NCBI GenBank assembly: GCA_020636275.1
Contig: JACJYD010000001.1
Span: 1,302,001-1,366,000, forward strand
Length of the DNA: 64,000 nucleotides
DNA from: Lewinellaceae bacterium
GTDB lineage: Bacteria; Bacteroidota; Bacteroidia; Chitinophagales; Saprospiraceae
Reading direction: 5' to 3'
Shown here piece after piece: positions 23,825 through 33,022 of this stretch; positions within the stretch are counted from its first letter, which is position 1; the number at the start of each line of letters is the position of its first letter. The notes beneath the pieces were generated by a model. The model made no database searches. It worked only from the letters and a program-made list of their open reading frames with translations, and was not told where the DNA came from. The translations under genes and the position numbers were made by a program.

Positions 23825-25495
23825 ATGGATTCCTTTACACAATACCATATCCCCTACCCCCCCAATAAAGACTTCGACAAAAAGGTCGCTTACTTCTGCA
23901 TGGAGTTTGCGATCGACCAGGCGCTGAAGATCTATTCCGGCGGACTGGGATACCTGGCCGGCTCGCATATGCGCTCGGCGTACGATCTGAAGCAGAACCT
24001 CGTCGGCATCGGCATTTTGTGGAAATACGGGTATTACGACCAGACCCGCAAGGGCAACGGCGAGATGGATGTGTTCCACCGCCAGCGGTTTTACAACTTC
24101 CTGCAGGATACGGGCATCACCTTCGACATCGACGTAAACCGGGCGCCGGTGAAGGTGAAGGCGTATTACCTGGCGCCGGAGGTGTTTGGCACCGCCCCGA
24201 TCTTTTTGCTTACGACCGATCTGCCGGAAAACGACTGGCTGGCCCAGACGATCAGCCACAATCTCTACGATAGCAATACCGAGGCCAAGGTGGCCCAGTA
24301 TATCCTCCTTGGGAAAGGGGGCGCCAAACTGCTCGACCTGTTGAAATGGGAACCCGACATCTATCATTTCAATGAAGCGCATGCCTTGCCGGCGGCTTTT
24401 CATTTGTATGAAAAATATCGCAACCTCGACGAGGTGCGCGAACGGATCGTGTTCACCACCCACACGCCCGTGGAGGCCGGCAACGAAAAACACGACCTCT
24501 ACCTCCTCGACCGCATGAGCTTTTTCGGTGACCTGACCCTGCCGGAAGTGCGGACGGTGGCCGGTATCGATGGCCAGATCTTCAACCAGACCCTCGTGGC
24601 CTTGCGTATGGCCAAGATCGCGAATGGGGTGTCCAAAATGCACGGGGAAGTGGCCCGGCAGATGTGGGGCGAGTTCAACGGCATTTGCCCGATCACGCAC
24701 GTGACCAATTCGCAAAACCACCACTACTGGCATGATCCGGCGCTGGACCGCGCATTGGAGGCTTCCGACCTGGAAGGCCTGAAAAACCGCAAGCGCGAGT
24801 TGAAGGAGCAACTCTTCCAGATCGTGGCCGACCAGACCGGCAAGATCCTCGATCCCGATGTGCTGACGATCGTATGGGCACGCCGCTTCGCCCGCTACAA
24901 GCGCGCCGACCTGATCACCCGGGATCTGGCCCATTTTGAAGCCCTGTTGAAAAATACGGAAAAACCGATCCAGATCATCTGGGCCGGCAAACCCTATCCC
25001 ACCGACTACGAAGCAGTGGATATGTTCAACCGCCTGGTCCACCTCTCGCATCTGTATCCGAATATGGCGATGCTGACGGGCTATGAACTGGCACTGTCCA
25101 AGGCCCTGAAGCAGGGTTCCGACATCTGGCTCAACACGCCCCGCCTCACCCGCGAAGCATCCGGTACCAGCGGTATGACGGCAGCCATGAACGGGAGCAT
25201 CAGCCTCTCCATCCCCGATGGCTGGGTTCCCGAATTCGCCGTACAAGGGCACAATGCCTTCGTCATTCCTCCCGCCGATCCCGCCCTGCCCCTCGGCGAG
25301 CGCGACGAGATCGACCTCCGAAGTTTATACCGGGTGCTGGAAAACGACGTGCTTCCTACCTACTACAACCATCCCAACGCCTGGTGGCAGATGGTAGCTA
25401 CCATGATGCGCGAGATCCGTCCTTTCTTCGATGCCGACCGGATGGCCAGGGAGTATTATGAGGTGATGTATGGGGCAGCTGTTTTAGCTGAATAG
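23825..25495 (+). CDS. GT35 alpha-glucan phosphorylase homologue lacking the PLP lysine
   Basis: 556 residues, the short form of the glycogen/alpha-glucan phosphorylase family (typical muscle-type enzymes exceed 800). Recognisable parts: VAYFCMEFAIDQALKIYSGGLGYLAGSH at the N-terminus, DIYHFNEAHALPAAF, FTTHTPVEAGNEKHD, CPITHVTNSQNHHYW, VWARRFARYKRADLI and, near residue 444, EASGTSGMTAAMNG. In working phosphorylases the last motif reads EASGTxxMK and its Lys binds PLP; here the codon is ACG (Thr). The protein therefore may not act as a PLP-dependent phosphorylase. Cytoplasmic; alone on its transcript, closed by an octad hairpin. Confidence 0.88.
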   Translation: MDSFTQYHIPYPPNKDFDKKVAYFCMEFAIDQALKIYSGGLGYLAGSHMRSAYDLKQNLVGIGILWKYGYYDQTRKGNGEMDVFHRQRFYNFLQDTGITFDIDVNRAPVKVKAYYLAPEVFGTAPIFLLTTDLPENDWLAQTISHNLYDSNTEAKVAQYILLGKGGAKLLDLLKWEPDIYHFNEAHALPAAFHLYEKYRNLDEVRERIVFTTHTPVEAGNEKHDLYLLDRMSFFGDLTLPEVRTVAGIDGQIFNQTLVALRMAKIANGVSKMHGEVARQMWGEFNGICPITHVTNSQNHHYWHDPALDRALEASDLEGLKNRKRELKEQLFQIVADQTGKILDPDVLTIVWARRFARYKRADLITRDLAHFEALLKNTEKPIQIIWAGKPYPTDYEAVDMFNRLVHLSHLYPNMAMLTGYELALSKALKQGSDIWLNTPRLTREASGTSGMTAAMNGSISLSIPDGWVPEFAVQGHNAFVIPPADPALPLGERDEIDLRSLYRVLENDVLPTYYNHPNAWWQMVATMMREIRPFFDADRMAREYYEVMYGAAVLAE

Positions 25496-25500
25496 CTGAA

Positions 25501-25583
25501 GAGTTGATGGGTTGAAAAGTTGAAGAGTTGAAAAGAAACTCTTAATCTTTTCAACTCTTCAACTTTTCAACCCACCAACTCTC
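25501..25583. repeat. octad-tandem hairpin (family B, copy 2)
   Basis: Left arm 25501-25534 (AGTTGAAG/AGTTGAAA units) and right arm 25547-25583, matching at 34 of 35 positions, just after the phosphorylase stop. Confidence 0.8.
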
Positions 25584-25649
25584 TTAATTCCAAGCAACGA
25601 ATCTCCGATTCATCGTATCTTCCTCATGTATTTTAACAAAATAGCTCCC

Positions 25650-28600
25650 ATGAGGAAACCGTTTTTACCCACGCCGATTTTTATCCTGATCTTTTTTTTG
25701 AGTTTTACCCGTTTTGTCCATGCCCAGACCGATACGCTCTCGATTGTAGGGCCAACGGAAGTGTGCATCGGTCAATGTGCTACGTATATTGTAGAAGGCA
25801 TAGACGCTACCAACTGCTCGCCCAATATTCCGCAGCTTTGGTTTCTGAGCAACGGGATAACCCTGGGCACTTCAGGTGGAACCGCTACCGGGATCGTCAT
25901 TTGCTGGGATCAAATCATTGGCTTTGCGCCGGGGGTATACACGATCTATGCCGAAATTGATTGCCAGGTGAGCGTGCTGCCATTGACGGTGTTCGTTCAG
26001 GATTTTTCCCAACCGGAGATCATTCCACTGACCAATTCCTCCTGCGGTGTCGACAGTATGTACACCGGTTCCGATTGCCAGAAAGCCTGCGCGTTTAGCA
26101 CGGTCACTTACTATACACCGGGGAGTGTTTCCCCTCCTTCCAACAACCTGACCTGGACGGTCGCCGGGGCAGAAGATTACTCTGTCGAAAACAATTTCAT
26201 CACCGTAACCTGGGGCGGACCGGGGCAGGGGTATATCGGCCTTTTCCTGGATGGCATCTGCCCGGGCGAGAACTCCATTTGCGTGGAATTGCTCGACGAG
26301 CCTACGGCGGACTTCATTACTCAGCCACCTGCCAATGCAGGGGTGGTGAGCATTTGTGAAGGGCAGACCGTTTATTTTGAAAACCAAAGCCTCGGTGCCG
26401 AAAACTATGGCTGGTTCTTTGATGTGTTGGGGGTGTCGACCGAAGTGGACCCGGATTATACCTTCCTCACCCCGGGCTCTTATGAAGTGAGCCTGGTTGC
26501 CCGAAACGAATGCGGGTGCAGCGATACGACTTCCCTGATCATTGAAGTGGAAGCTGCCGAACCGCCTACGCTCGATTGTGTTGGAGCGGTATGCGCCGGC
26601 GAAACGGTGACTTACACCACAGGAGCCAATTGCACGGCCTTTGCCTGGAATGTGGTGGGCGATGCCAACGTGCTCGGCGGCGGTGGACCGGCAGATAATT
26701 TTATCACCATCGAATGGCTGGATGGACCTTATGGCTTTATCGAACTGGACGTCAGCGGGTGTGCGACCACTTATTGTAACTCTACTTTGGTCGAACGCAT
26801 CCCCGTCATGACGCCCAACGCCCCGATCGAAGGCCCTTCCGAGGTATGCCGGGGTGAAACGGTAACTTATGCCGTGCCCGAATACGATGGATCCAGTTAT
26901 GTCTGGACCGTTTCGAATCTGGGGCAGATCCTCTCCGGGCAGGGCACCAACCAGATCTCCGTGCTCTGGGACGGCAACCTGACCGCCGGGCTGACCCAAT
27001 CGGTACTGGTGGAATACGATAACTGTTTTCTGGAATGCTCCGGAATGAGCAATCTGGCGGTCGGTATTCTGAACGAGTTTTATATCAGCGGCCCAATCCT
27101 GGTCTGCGAAGGGGCATCGACCGATTACGCCGCCATCAATGTTTACCCGCTGGGCGGCATGAACTGGAACTGGCAGGTGGAAAGTACCAATGGAACGGTT
27201 TTGTGGACCGCTCCCGTGCCTTCTTCCATCGCGACGGTCAACTGGAATTTCGGTCCGGGAAAATACCGGCTCGTCGCCAATACCGCCAGCCCCAATTTGT
27301 ATTGCGTGGACAGCTATTCCATCACCGTGGATGTAAAACCGCTGCCGGGACCGCCGAACGGGATTCTGGGGGCGACCCTGATCTGTCCCGGTACGCCCTA
27401 TACCTATACCGTGGATTCCGGACAACCCAACAGCACATTTACCTGGGCTATCCAGAACGGCGCTACGGTCATGGCCGAAGAAGGCAGTTCTATCGTGTTG
27501 ACCTGGGGACCGAATCCACCCTACGAACTGGAAGTAACCCAAACCCATCCCGCCGCCCCGGTCTGCGCTTCGCCTCCGGTCATGCTGGTCGTGCAGGCCC
27601 TTAACGGCCTTGCGGTCAACGGCCCAGTCGAAAGCTGCATCGAAAGCAGCTCTATTTTTACTGCCGACGATATCGGGACGTCGGATTATTCCTGGAGCAC
27701 CATCCCTGCCGATGCAGGTACGGTGGTCTCCGGCGCCGGGACGCACGAAGCAGAGATCCTGTGGCATATCTCCGGACCGGTAACGGTGCAAGTATCGGTA
27801 TGCGGTCAAACGGCCTCTACGAATATCGATATCCAGCCGGAACCGGTTCCCGATCCTCTTTACCCTTCCGGCATCTGCCAGGGGGGGACGGATCAGGTGA
27901 CCACCCTGACGGCTTTTTCTTCCTATCAATGGAGGGATGAAAACGGCGTTTTGCTATCGACCGATCCCGATCCCCAACTCGGTCCCGGCACCTACGAGGT
28001 GGTGGTAACCAATGCGGCCGGTTGCGAAGGAAACACCAGCTTTACCATAGAAACCTATCCCATACCGGATGTGCTCGTCTCTACCCCCGACCCAACGGGG
28101 TACTGCACAGGCCACCCGCCGGCAACGCTTTATGCCACGACTACCGGCTCTGGTTATTCCTATCAGTGGTATTACAACGGCAATCCGGTCGGAGCCAATT
28201 CGGTGAGCCTGGTCGATATGGGGTATGGCAACTACTGGGTAGAGGCGACCGATATCAATGGTTGCACAGCGGTTTCCAATACCCTGGAGGTCTTCGAATA
28301 TTGTCCGCCCAGCGGGGCCACCTGCGGTGGTGGATGCAGCTTGCCCGGTGGTGGGGGAGGGGGTGTCGTGACCGATTGCGAGCCGGGCACCAGCGTGCTT
28401 TTCCAGATCTTACCCCCTACGTCCAACTGTGCGGAAGGCGTTTTTGAGGATATTTCGACCGACCTGCTGCCCGGTAGCCACGAATGGCGCTTTGGCGATG
28501 GGGTGATCTCCACCGATCCGGGTCCTGTCGTGAATCATTTTTACACCCAGGCCGGGTTTTACGATGTGGTTTTGATCGGTACGTCTATTTCGACGGGCCA

Positions 28601-31600
28601 GAAATGTTGGGATGCGCATATTTTCACAGTGCCTGCGGCGGCTGATTTTTACACGGCATCTGGATGTCCGAATGCTGCCATCCAATTTGAAGATCGCTCC
28701 ACTTTTGTGCCTACTGAATCCATTGCGAGTTGGGAATGGGACTTCGGCGATCCGGCGAGCGGAGCGGCAAATACCTCGACTCAGACCTCGCCCAGCCATG
28801 CTTATGCTGCAGCCGGAGTTTACAATGTGACCCTGACCATCACTGCGGGCGGCGGTTGTCAGTCGACAATTACCAGACAGGTTGAAGTACATCCTTTGCC
28901 GGTAATTGCGTTCGATCTGCCGCAGGTGACCTGCGAAGGCACCCCGCTGCCTTTCGAAGCGCTTGTGCCCGCTGATGTGATCGATGTGGCCTGGCAATTC
29001 GGCGATGCGGCAAGCGGCAGTGCAGATCAATCGACGAGCTTTTCGACCTTCCACGCGTTTTCCGGCCCCGGAAATTACGATATCGACCTCTTTGCCACCT
29101 CGATCTTCGGCTGTTCCGACGGCATTCAGCAAAGCATTTCGATAGATCCGAACGGAATGTCCGGCTCCATTTCTTCCATACCCACTCCGCCTCAAGTATG
29201 CGAAGGCGATCCGGTGAACCTGACGGCCCCAGCCGGTGGAGTTTCGTGGTCATGGTCGGATGGGCAAACCGACGAGACGGTCGATGTGTCGGAGGAAGAT
29301 GTCTACAGCGTGACCGTCACCAATGCGATGGGATGTGAATATACGCCCGATCCCGTTTCAGTCGATATCATACCCGCTCCCAATGCCGTCATTTCGGCCG
29401 TGGAGTACAACGAATACGGACAGCCGGTCGGCATTTTCTACAATGCCTACTCGACCTGCGAAGGAGAAGATGTCTTCCTGCAGATCGAAGGCAGCCCGGG
29501 TTATACCTATACCTGGTCGAATGGCGATGTGGGCAATGAAACCGTTTTCGCCGAATGGCGCAACAATCCCCTCCCGGTTGGGGAGCACGATATTACGGTA
29601 CAGGTGGTGGATCAGACTACGGGCTGCACCAGCACCGTCGGACCTTTTACAGTGACGGTGAATGCCCTTCCCGCGCCGTTCGATATCCAGTCCTCCGCTT
29701 CACCGGCGTGTTCCGGCGCTCCGGTTACGCTGACGGTACCCAATCCCTTTGCAGGTTTGACGTATGTCTGGACCACGGGCGAATCCGGCACAAGCATCGA
29801 GGTCGTATTGACCGGCCAATACAACGTGGTGGCGATCAATAACAGCGGTTGCCGCCGGGAGAGCGATACGCCAGTTACCGTGCAGCCAGGCCCCTATCTC
29901 GGCGCCGTACCTTCCGGCTGCCATACGCAATGCAAACCCGATACCATCTGCCTGCCCGACCTGCCAGGGGTGGTGAGCTACCAATGGTACTTTAACGGGG
30001 CGCTCGTGCCGGGAGGAACCACGGCCGATCTGCCCATTACCGAAAGCGGGACCTATTATGTCGAAATGGTCGATTGGCTCGGCTGCATCGCCACTTCCGA
30101 TCCCCTGAACCTGGACCTGTACGACGGCTTCGGCTCCATTTTCGGAAGTGTGTATATGGATGTGAATGAGAACGGGATCATCGACGGACCGGATACGCTC
30201 GTGCAAAATATCGGGATTGAGCTTTGGGAAAACGGCCTTCTGGTCGATGGAATACTGAGCGGACCCAACGGGACGTATATTTTCCCCAATATTTTATCGA
30301 CCGATTATACCGTACAGCTCGACACGAACAGCATTCCGGGCGTCGCGACCTATTACCAGATCTGGCAAGCGACGGCCAGCCTGGTGGGGTGCGACGACAG
30401 CGAGCAATTGGATTGGCTGTTGAGCCCGACTTGTGTGGCAACTACCGGAACGCTTTCGCTATCAGCTTGTAGCGGGGAAACGATCGATTTTCTGGGCGTG
30501 TCCATTCCGGCTGGCGGGAGTGAAGTATTTATGCTTCAAAACTACCTGGGCTGCGATTCCACGCTTACCGTCGCGGTTGATGAATTGTTCCCGGATCAAG
30601 TTGCAATAGACCTGGTGGGTTGTGAAGGAGAGCCGGTGATCTATAACGGCACGACCCTGATGCCGGGCACGCAAACGACCTTTACCCTCACCAATACTTC
30701 GGGTTGTGACTCGCTGGTCACGGTTACGGTGCAGACGTTGCTTGCCGATACGACGCAAGTAATGCTCGAAGTGTGCCCGAACGAGACGATCTCCTATCTG
30801 GGGCTCACCTTGGAGGCGGGCGACGAGGCGGAGGTACTGCTGACCAATATCCAGGGTTGTGATTCCCTGATCCAGATCTCGGTTGCAGGATTTCCGCCTG
30901 CTTCGCTGGAGGCAGCTTCAGCGCCCAGTTGCTGGAATACCGGCAACGGGGTGATCAACCTGACCATTCTGCAAGGCAATGGGCCGTTCCTCTTTTCCTG
31001 GAATGGAAACCCGCCTAGCGGAGACCTGCAATACGAAGGCCTGGCCGCCGGCAATTACGCCCTGGAATGGACGGACGGCAACGATTGCACCTACGCGGAT
31101 AATGTCGTAGTGGAAGCCATCCCGCCCATTGAAGGTCAGGTGGAGGTCGGGGCATGGGATTGCCGCACCGGCAGCGCTAAAATTCATGCTTCCTTCCTCT
31201 CCGGACAAGGCGGTATTGCCTGGCCGGATGGCACGACCGGTCCGTGGTGGGAAGCCAAGGCGCCCGGCATGTATTCGGTGGAATGGAGCAATGATTGTGA
31301 AACCGTGAAGCGCAGTTTTGAAGTTTTAATTGCGCAGGACGATGGGGAAACGCCCTTTTATTTTCCCAATATTTTTTCCCCAAACTACGATGGCGTCAAC
31401 GACGAATTCCGGGGCTATGCAGCTGCCGGGGTAGAGGTATTGTCTTATGAGTTGCTGGTCTTTGATCGCTGGGGCAATTTGTTGTACCAATCTGAAAAAT
31501 TGGAAGGAGGTTGGGATGGCAGGTATGAAGTGAAAGACCTGGATCCGGGGGTATATGTGTATTATATGCGCGCCACGGTCCTCAGTTGCGGGCAAGAACG

Positions 31601-31640
31601 GTCCATTTTCAAGGAAGGGGATGTTACGCTGATTCGCTAA
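25650..31640 (+). CDS. giant secreted multi-domain protein with T9SS type B sorting domain
   Basis: 1996 residues from ATG 25650; starting at 25626 would add eight residues before the signal peptide MRKPFLPTPIFILIFFLSFTRFVHAQ. The first ~1000 residues are serial immunoglobulin-like beta-sandwiches (recurring GPxEVCxGExVTY, with paired cysteines). PKD domains follow (WRFGDG, WEWDFGDPASG, WQFGDAASG), then more Ig-like units, an SdrD-B-like domain (GSVYMDVNENGIIDGPD) and three ~57-residue repeats, each ending GCDSLxTVxV. The C-terminus (YFPNIFSPNYDGVNDEFRG...LLVFDRWGNLLYQ...WDGRY) is the gliding-motility-associated type B signal for type IX secretion. Likely a surface adhesin or exopolymer-binding protein. 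A glycine-rich linker (CGGGCSLPGGGGGG) lies mid-protein. Confidence 0.92.
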   Translation: MRKPFLPTPIFILIFFLSFTRFVHAQTDTLSIVGPTEVCIGQCATYIVEGIDATNCSPNIPQLWFLSNGITLGTSGGTATGIVICWDQIIGFAPGVYTIYAEIDCQVSVLPLTVFVQDFSQPEIIPLTNSSCGVDSMYTGSDCQKACAFSTVTYYTPGSVSPPSNNLTWTVAGAEDYSVENNFITVTWGGPGQGYIGLFLDGICPGENSICVELLDEPTADFITQPPANAGVVSICEGQTVYFENQSLGAENYGWFFDVLGVSTEVDPDYTFLTPGSYEVSLVARNECGCSDTTSLIIEVEAAEPPTLDCVGAVCAGETVTYTTGANCTAFAWNVVGDANVLGGGGPADNFITIEWLDGPYGFIELDVSGCATTYCNSTLVERIPVMTPNAPIEGPSEVCRGETVTYAVPEYDGSSYVWTVSNLGQILSGQGTNQISVLWDGNLTAGLTQSVLVEYDNCFLECSGMSNLAVGILNEFYISGPILVCEGASTDYAAINVYPLGGMNWNWQVESTNGTVLWTAPVPSSIATVNWNFGPGKYRLVANTASPNLYCVDSYSITVDVKPLPGPPNGILGATLICPGTPYTYTVDSGQPNSTFTWAIQNGATVMAEEGSSIVLTWGPNPPYELEVTQTHPAAPVCASPPVMLVVQALNGLAVNGPVESCIESSSIFTADDIGTSDYSWSTIPADAGTVVSGAGTHEAEILWHISGPVTVQVSVCGQTASTNIDIQPEPVPDPLYPSGICQGGTDQVTTLTAFSSYQWRDENGVLLSTDPDPQLGPGTYEVVVTNAAGCEGNTSFTIETYPIPDVLVSTPDPTGYCTGHPPATLYATTTGSGYSYQWYYNGNPVGANSVSLVDMGYGNYWVEATDINGCTAVSNTLEVFEYCPPSGATCGGGCSLPGGGGGGVVTDCEPGTSVLFQILPPTSNCAEGVFEDISTDLLPGSHEWRFGDGVISTDPGPVVNHFYTQAGFYDVVLIGTSISTGQKCWDAHIFTVPAAADFYTASGCPNAAIQFEDRSTFVPTESIASWEWDFGDPASGAANTSTQTSPSHAYAAAGVYNVTLTITAGGGCQSTITRQVEVHPLPVIAFDLPQVTCEGTPLPFEALVPADVIDVAWQFGDAASGSADQSTSFSTFHAFSGPGNYDIDLFATSIFGCSDGIQQSISIDPNGMSGSISSIPTPPQVCEGDPVNLTAPAGGVSWSWSDGQTDETVDVSEEDVYSVTVTNAMGCEYTPDPVSVDIIPAPNAVISAVEYNEYGQPVGIFYNAYSTCEGEDVFLQIEGSPGYTYTWSNGDVGNETVFAEWRNNPLPVGEHDITVQVVDQTTGCTSTVGPFTVTVNALPAPFDIQSSASPACSGAPVTLTVPNPFAGLTYVWTTGESGTSIEVVLTGQYNVVAINNSGCRRESDTPVTVQPGPYLGAVPSGCHTQCKPDTICLPDLPGVVSYQWYFNGALVPGGTTADLPITESGTYYVEMVDWLGCIATSDPLNLDLYDGFGSIFGSVYMDVNENGIIDGPDTLVQNIGIELWENGLLVDGILSGPNGTYIFPNILSTDYTVQLDTNSIPGVATYYQIWQATASLVGCDDSEQLDWLLSPTCVATTGTLSLSACSGETIDFLGVSIPAGGSEVFMLQNYLGCDSTLTVAVDELFPDQVAIDLVGCEGEPVIYNGTTLMPGTQTTFTLTNTSGCDSLVTVTVQTLLADTTQVMLEVCPNETISYLGLTLEAGDEAEVLLTNIQGCDSLIQISVAGFPPASLEAASAPSCWNTGNGVINLTILQGNGPFLFSWNGNPPSGDLQYEGLAAGNYALEWTDGNDCTYADNVVVEAIPPIEGQVEVGAWDCRTGSAKIHASFLSGQGGIAWPDGTTGPWWEAKAPGMYSVEWSNDCETVKRSFEVLIAQDDGETPFYFPNIFSPNYDGVNDEFRGYAAAGVEVLSYELLVFDRWGNLLYQSEKLEGGWDGRYEVKDLDPGVYVYYMRATVLSCGQERSIFKEGDVTLIR

Positions 31641-31689
31641 AGCCGACAAGGGCTCCAGAATATTCCTTGTTAGCTCCTCAATAGGGAAG

Positions 31690-31714
31690 AAGTCCCGCCG
31701 GAAAGGCGGGACTT
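31690..31714. terminator. hairpin
   Basis: AGTCCCGCC (31691-31699) and GGCGGGACT (31705-31713) with loop GGAAA, between the convergent giant-protein and LEA-like genes. Confidence 0.6.
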
Positions 31715-31726
31715 GATGCTGAATCG

Positions 31727-31751
31727 GAGTCCCGCCATCGAGGCGGGACTC
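31727..31751. terminator. hairpin followed by T-rich tract
   Basis: GAGTCCCGCC and GGCGGGACTC around loop ATCGA, followed by TTTTACTTTTT on the plus strand; a plausible intrinsic terminator for the giant secreted protein. Its arms are nearly the same as the hairpin at 31690. Confidence 0.65.
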
Positions 31752-31753
31752 TT

Positions 31754-32764
31754 TTACTTTTTATCGTCGTCATCCCCATCGTCGATAATAGCATCGTCGA
31801 TGAGGTGGTCTCCGTCGCCGTCGAGGTCGTCGAAGCCTTTGATCTCCCCTCCGTTGTCCTTTTTCTTCGGTTCGTGGGTGGGATCCTCGGAAAGGGTGAT
31901 CTGTCCTTCTTCTTTCTTTTTGCCGGTGCCGTGGTAATCGCCTTCAGCGAAACGTTTGGCTTTTTCGAAGAAATCGTCTTTGCCGCTTAGCTCGCTCTTG
32001 CCCAGGTTGGGAGAGGTCTTGGGCGGCTCGTCGGTATATTCTTTGGCCTTGGAGAGGAACTCGTCCATGGAGGAAGTCGTATCATCCACTGCCTTTTTGG
32101 CGTCTTTTACGATGGAGGAATCAGCTTCTTCTTTGGCGGCTTCATCCTGGGCTTTTTCGAAGAGTTCTTCGAACTTATCGCCCGCTTTTTCGGCGGCGTC
32201 TTTAAAGGTTTTGAGGACGTCGGCGCCCTTTTCCTGGACCTGTTTACCTACTTTCTCAGCGATCTCGCCGGCTTTTTCCATGGCCTTATCGCCGACTTCG
32301 AGGACTTTCTCGCCTACTTTTTCTGCGGTGCCGGCAGCTTTTTTCAGCAAGGGGTTGATCTCCTCCGGCTGCTCCACCGGTTCATCCGGAGCTTCGAGCA
32401 GGGAGTCGGGATCGGTGATCGGAGTATGGACGGTAGTATCTTCTGCAGGTTTGGAGACGGGTTCCTTCTTCACTTCTTCTTTTTCTTCGAAAATGTCTTT
32501 GGTGACATCTTCAGCGAAGGATTTGGCGGAATGGTATGCTTTTTCACCTGCGGTGAGGATCTTGTCGCCCACATCCTCGGCGAGGTCTTTTGCCTTTTCG
32601 ACCACATCACCTGCTTTGTCCTTGGCTTTTTCCAACATTTCACCCGTGCGGTCGAGTAGTTCTTCGCCCGCTTCTTTTCCGGCGTCCACGGCCTTTCCCG
32701 CAGCTGATTTACTCACGGCTTTGGCTCCGAAAAGGAGTTTTTTCATGTCGTTAATTATTCCCAT
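31754..32764 (-). CDS. LEA-like amphipathic-helix repeat protein
   Basis: 336 residues rich in Lys, Glu, Asp and Ala, with no membrane segment or signal peptide. From residue ~15 to ~240 it consists of loosely repeated 11-residue stretches of the type EKAKDKAGDVV, EKAKDLAEDVG, EKVGEKVLEVGDKA, EKAGEIAEKVGKQ, predicting long amphipathic helices like group 3 late-embryogenesis-abundant proteins or apolipoprotein-like proteins. A Pro/Glu-rich segment interrupts (~95-130), and the C-terminus is strongly acidic (DDLDGDGDHLIDDAIIDDGDDDDKK in pieces). A stress-protection or membrane-surface role is a guess from composition. Convergent with the giant adhesin gene. Confidence 0.8.
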   Translation of the reverse strand: MGIINDMKKLLFGAKAVSKSAAGKAVDAGKEAGEELLDRTGEMLEKAKDKAGDVVEKAKDLAEDVGDKILTAGEKAYHSAKSFAEDVTKDIFEEKEEVKKEPVSKPAEDTTVHTPITDPDSLLEAPDEPVEQPEEINPLLKKAAGTAEKVGEKVLEVGDKAMEKAGEIAEKVGKQVQEKGADVLKTFKDAAEKAGDKFEELFEKAQDEAAKEEADSSIVKDAKKAVDDTTSSMDEFLSKAKEYTDEPPKTSPNLGKSELSGKDDFFEKAKRFAEGDYHGTGKKKEEGQITLSEDPTHEPKKKDNGGEIKGFDDLDGDGDHLIDDAIIDDGDDDDKK

Positions 32765-32856
32765 ATCGGTTATTTTTTGGTTTGTATTGGCAAGTTATGG
32801 TTTTTATAGTTCCGGTGATGAATATTTCGGCAAATACCAAGAGTTCATCGACTTGC

Positions 32857-32955
32857 TAAACGCCGTTTCTATTTCGTAAAACGGCGTTTAGTACTTCGAA
32901 TAAACGGCGTTTCAAATTTGTAAACGCCGTTTAGACTTTATATAAACGCCGTTTA
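32857..32955. promoter_or_regulatory. five phased AAACG-S-CGTTT dyads
   Basis: Five copies of an 11-bp odd dyad, AAACGCCGTTT (copies 1, 4, 5) or AAACGGCGTTT (copies 2, 3), have centres at 32863, 32884, 32907, 32927 and 32949. The spacings (21, 23, 20, 22) are about two helical turns, so all sites would face one side of the DNA. They lie 70-165 bp before the aminopeptidase P start and downstream of the divergent LEA-like gene start. An operator array is the simplest reading; opposite-orientation copies could also pair as RNA hairpins. Confidence 0.55.
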
Positions 32956-33022
32956 GATTCCAAACTCTCAAAAAACATGGCTAACTTTTGGCCGCTCAAA
33001 ATTTTTATAAAAACAGAACGCT

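Noticed and set aside
23822..25252. 476-codon minus-strand frame
   Set aside because: Antisense of the phosphorylase gene; no recognisable domain or signal.
25872..27929. 685-codon minus-strand frame
   Set aside because: Antisense of the giant T9SS protein; no motifs.
32857..32955. CRISPR array
   Set aside because: Repeats are only 11-13 bp with 8-11 bp gaps and mixed orientation; no cas genes in the window.
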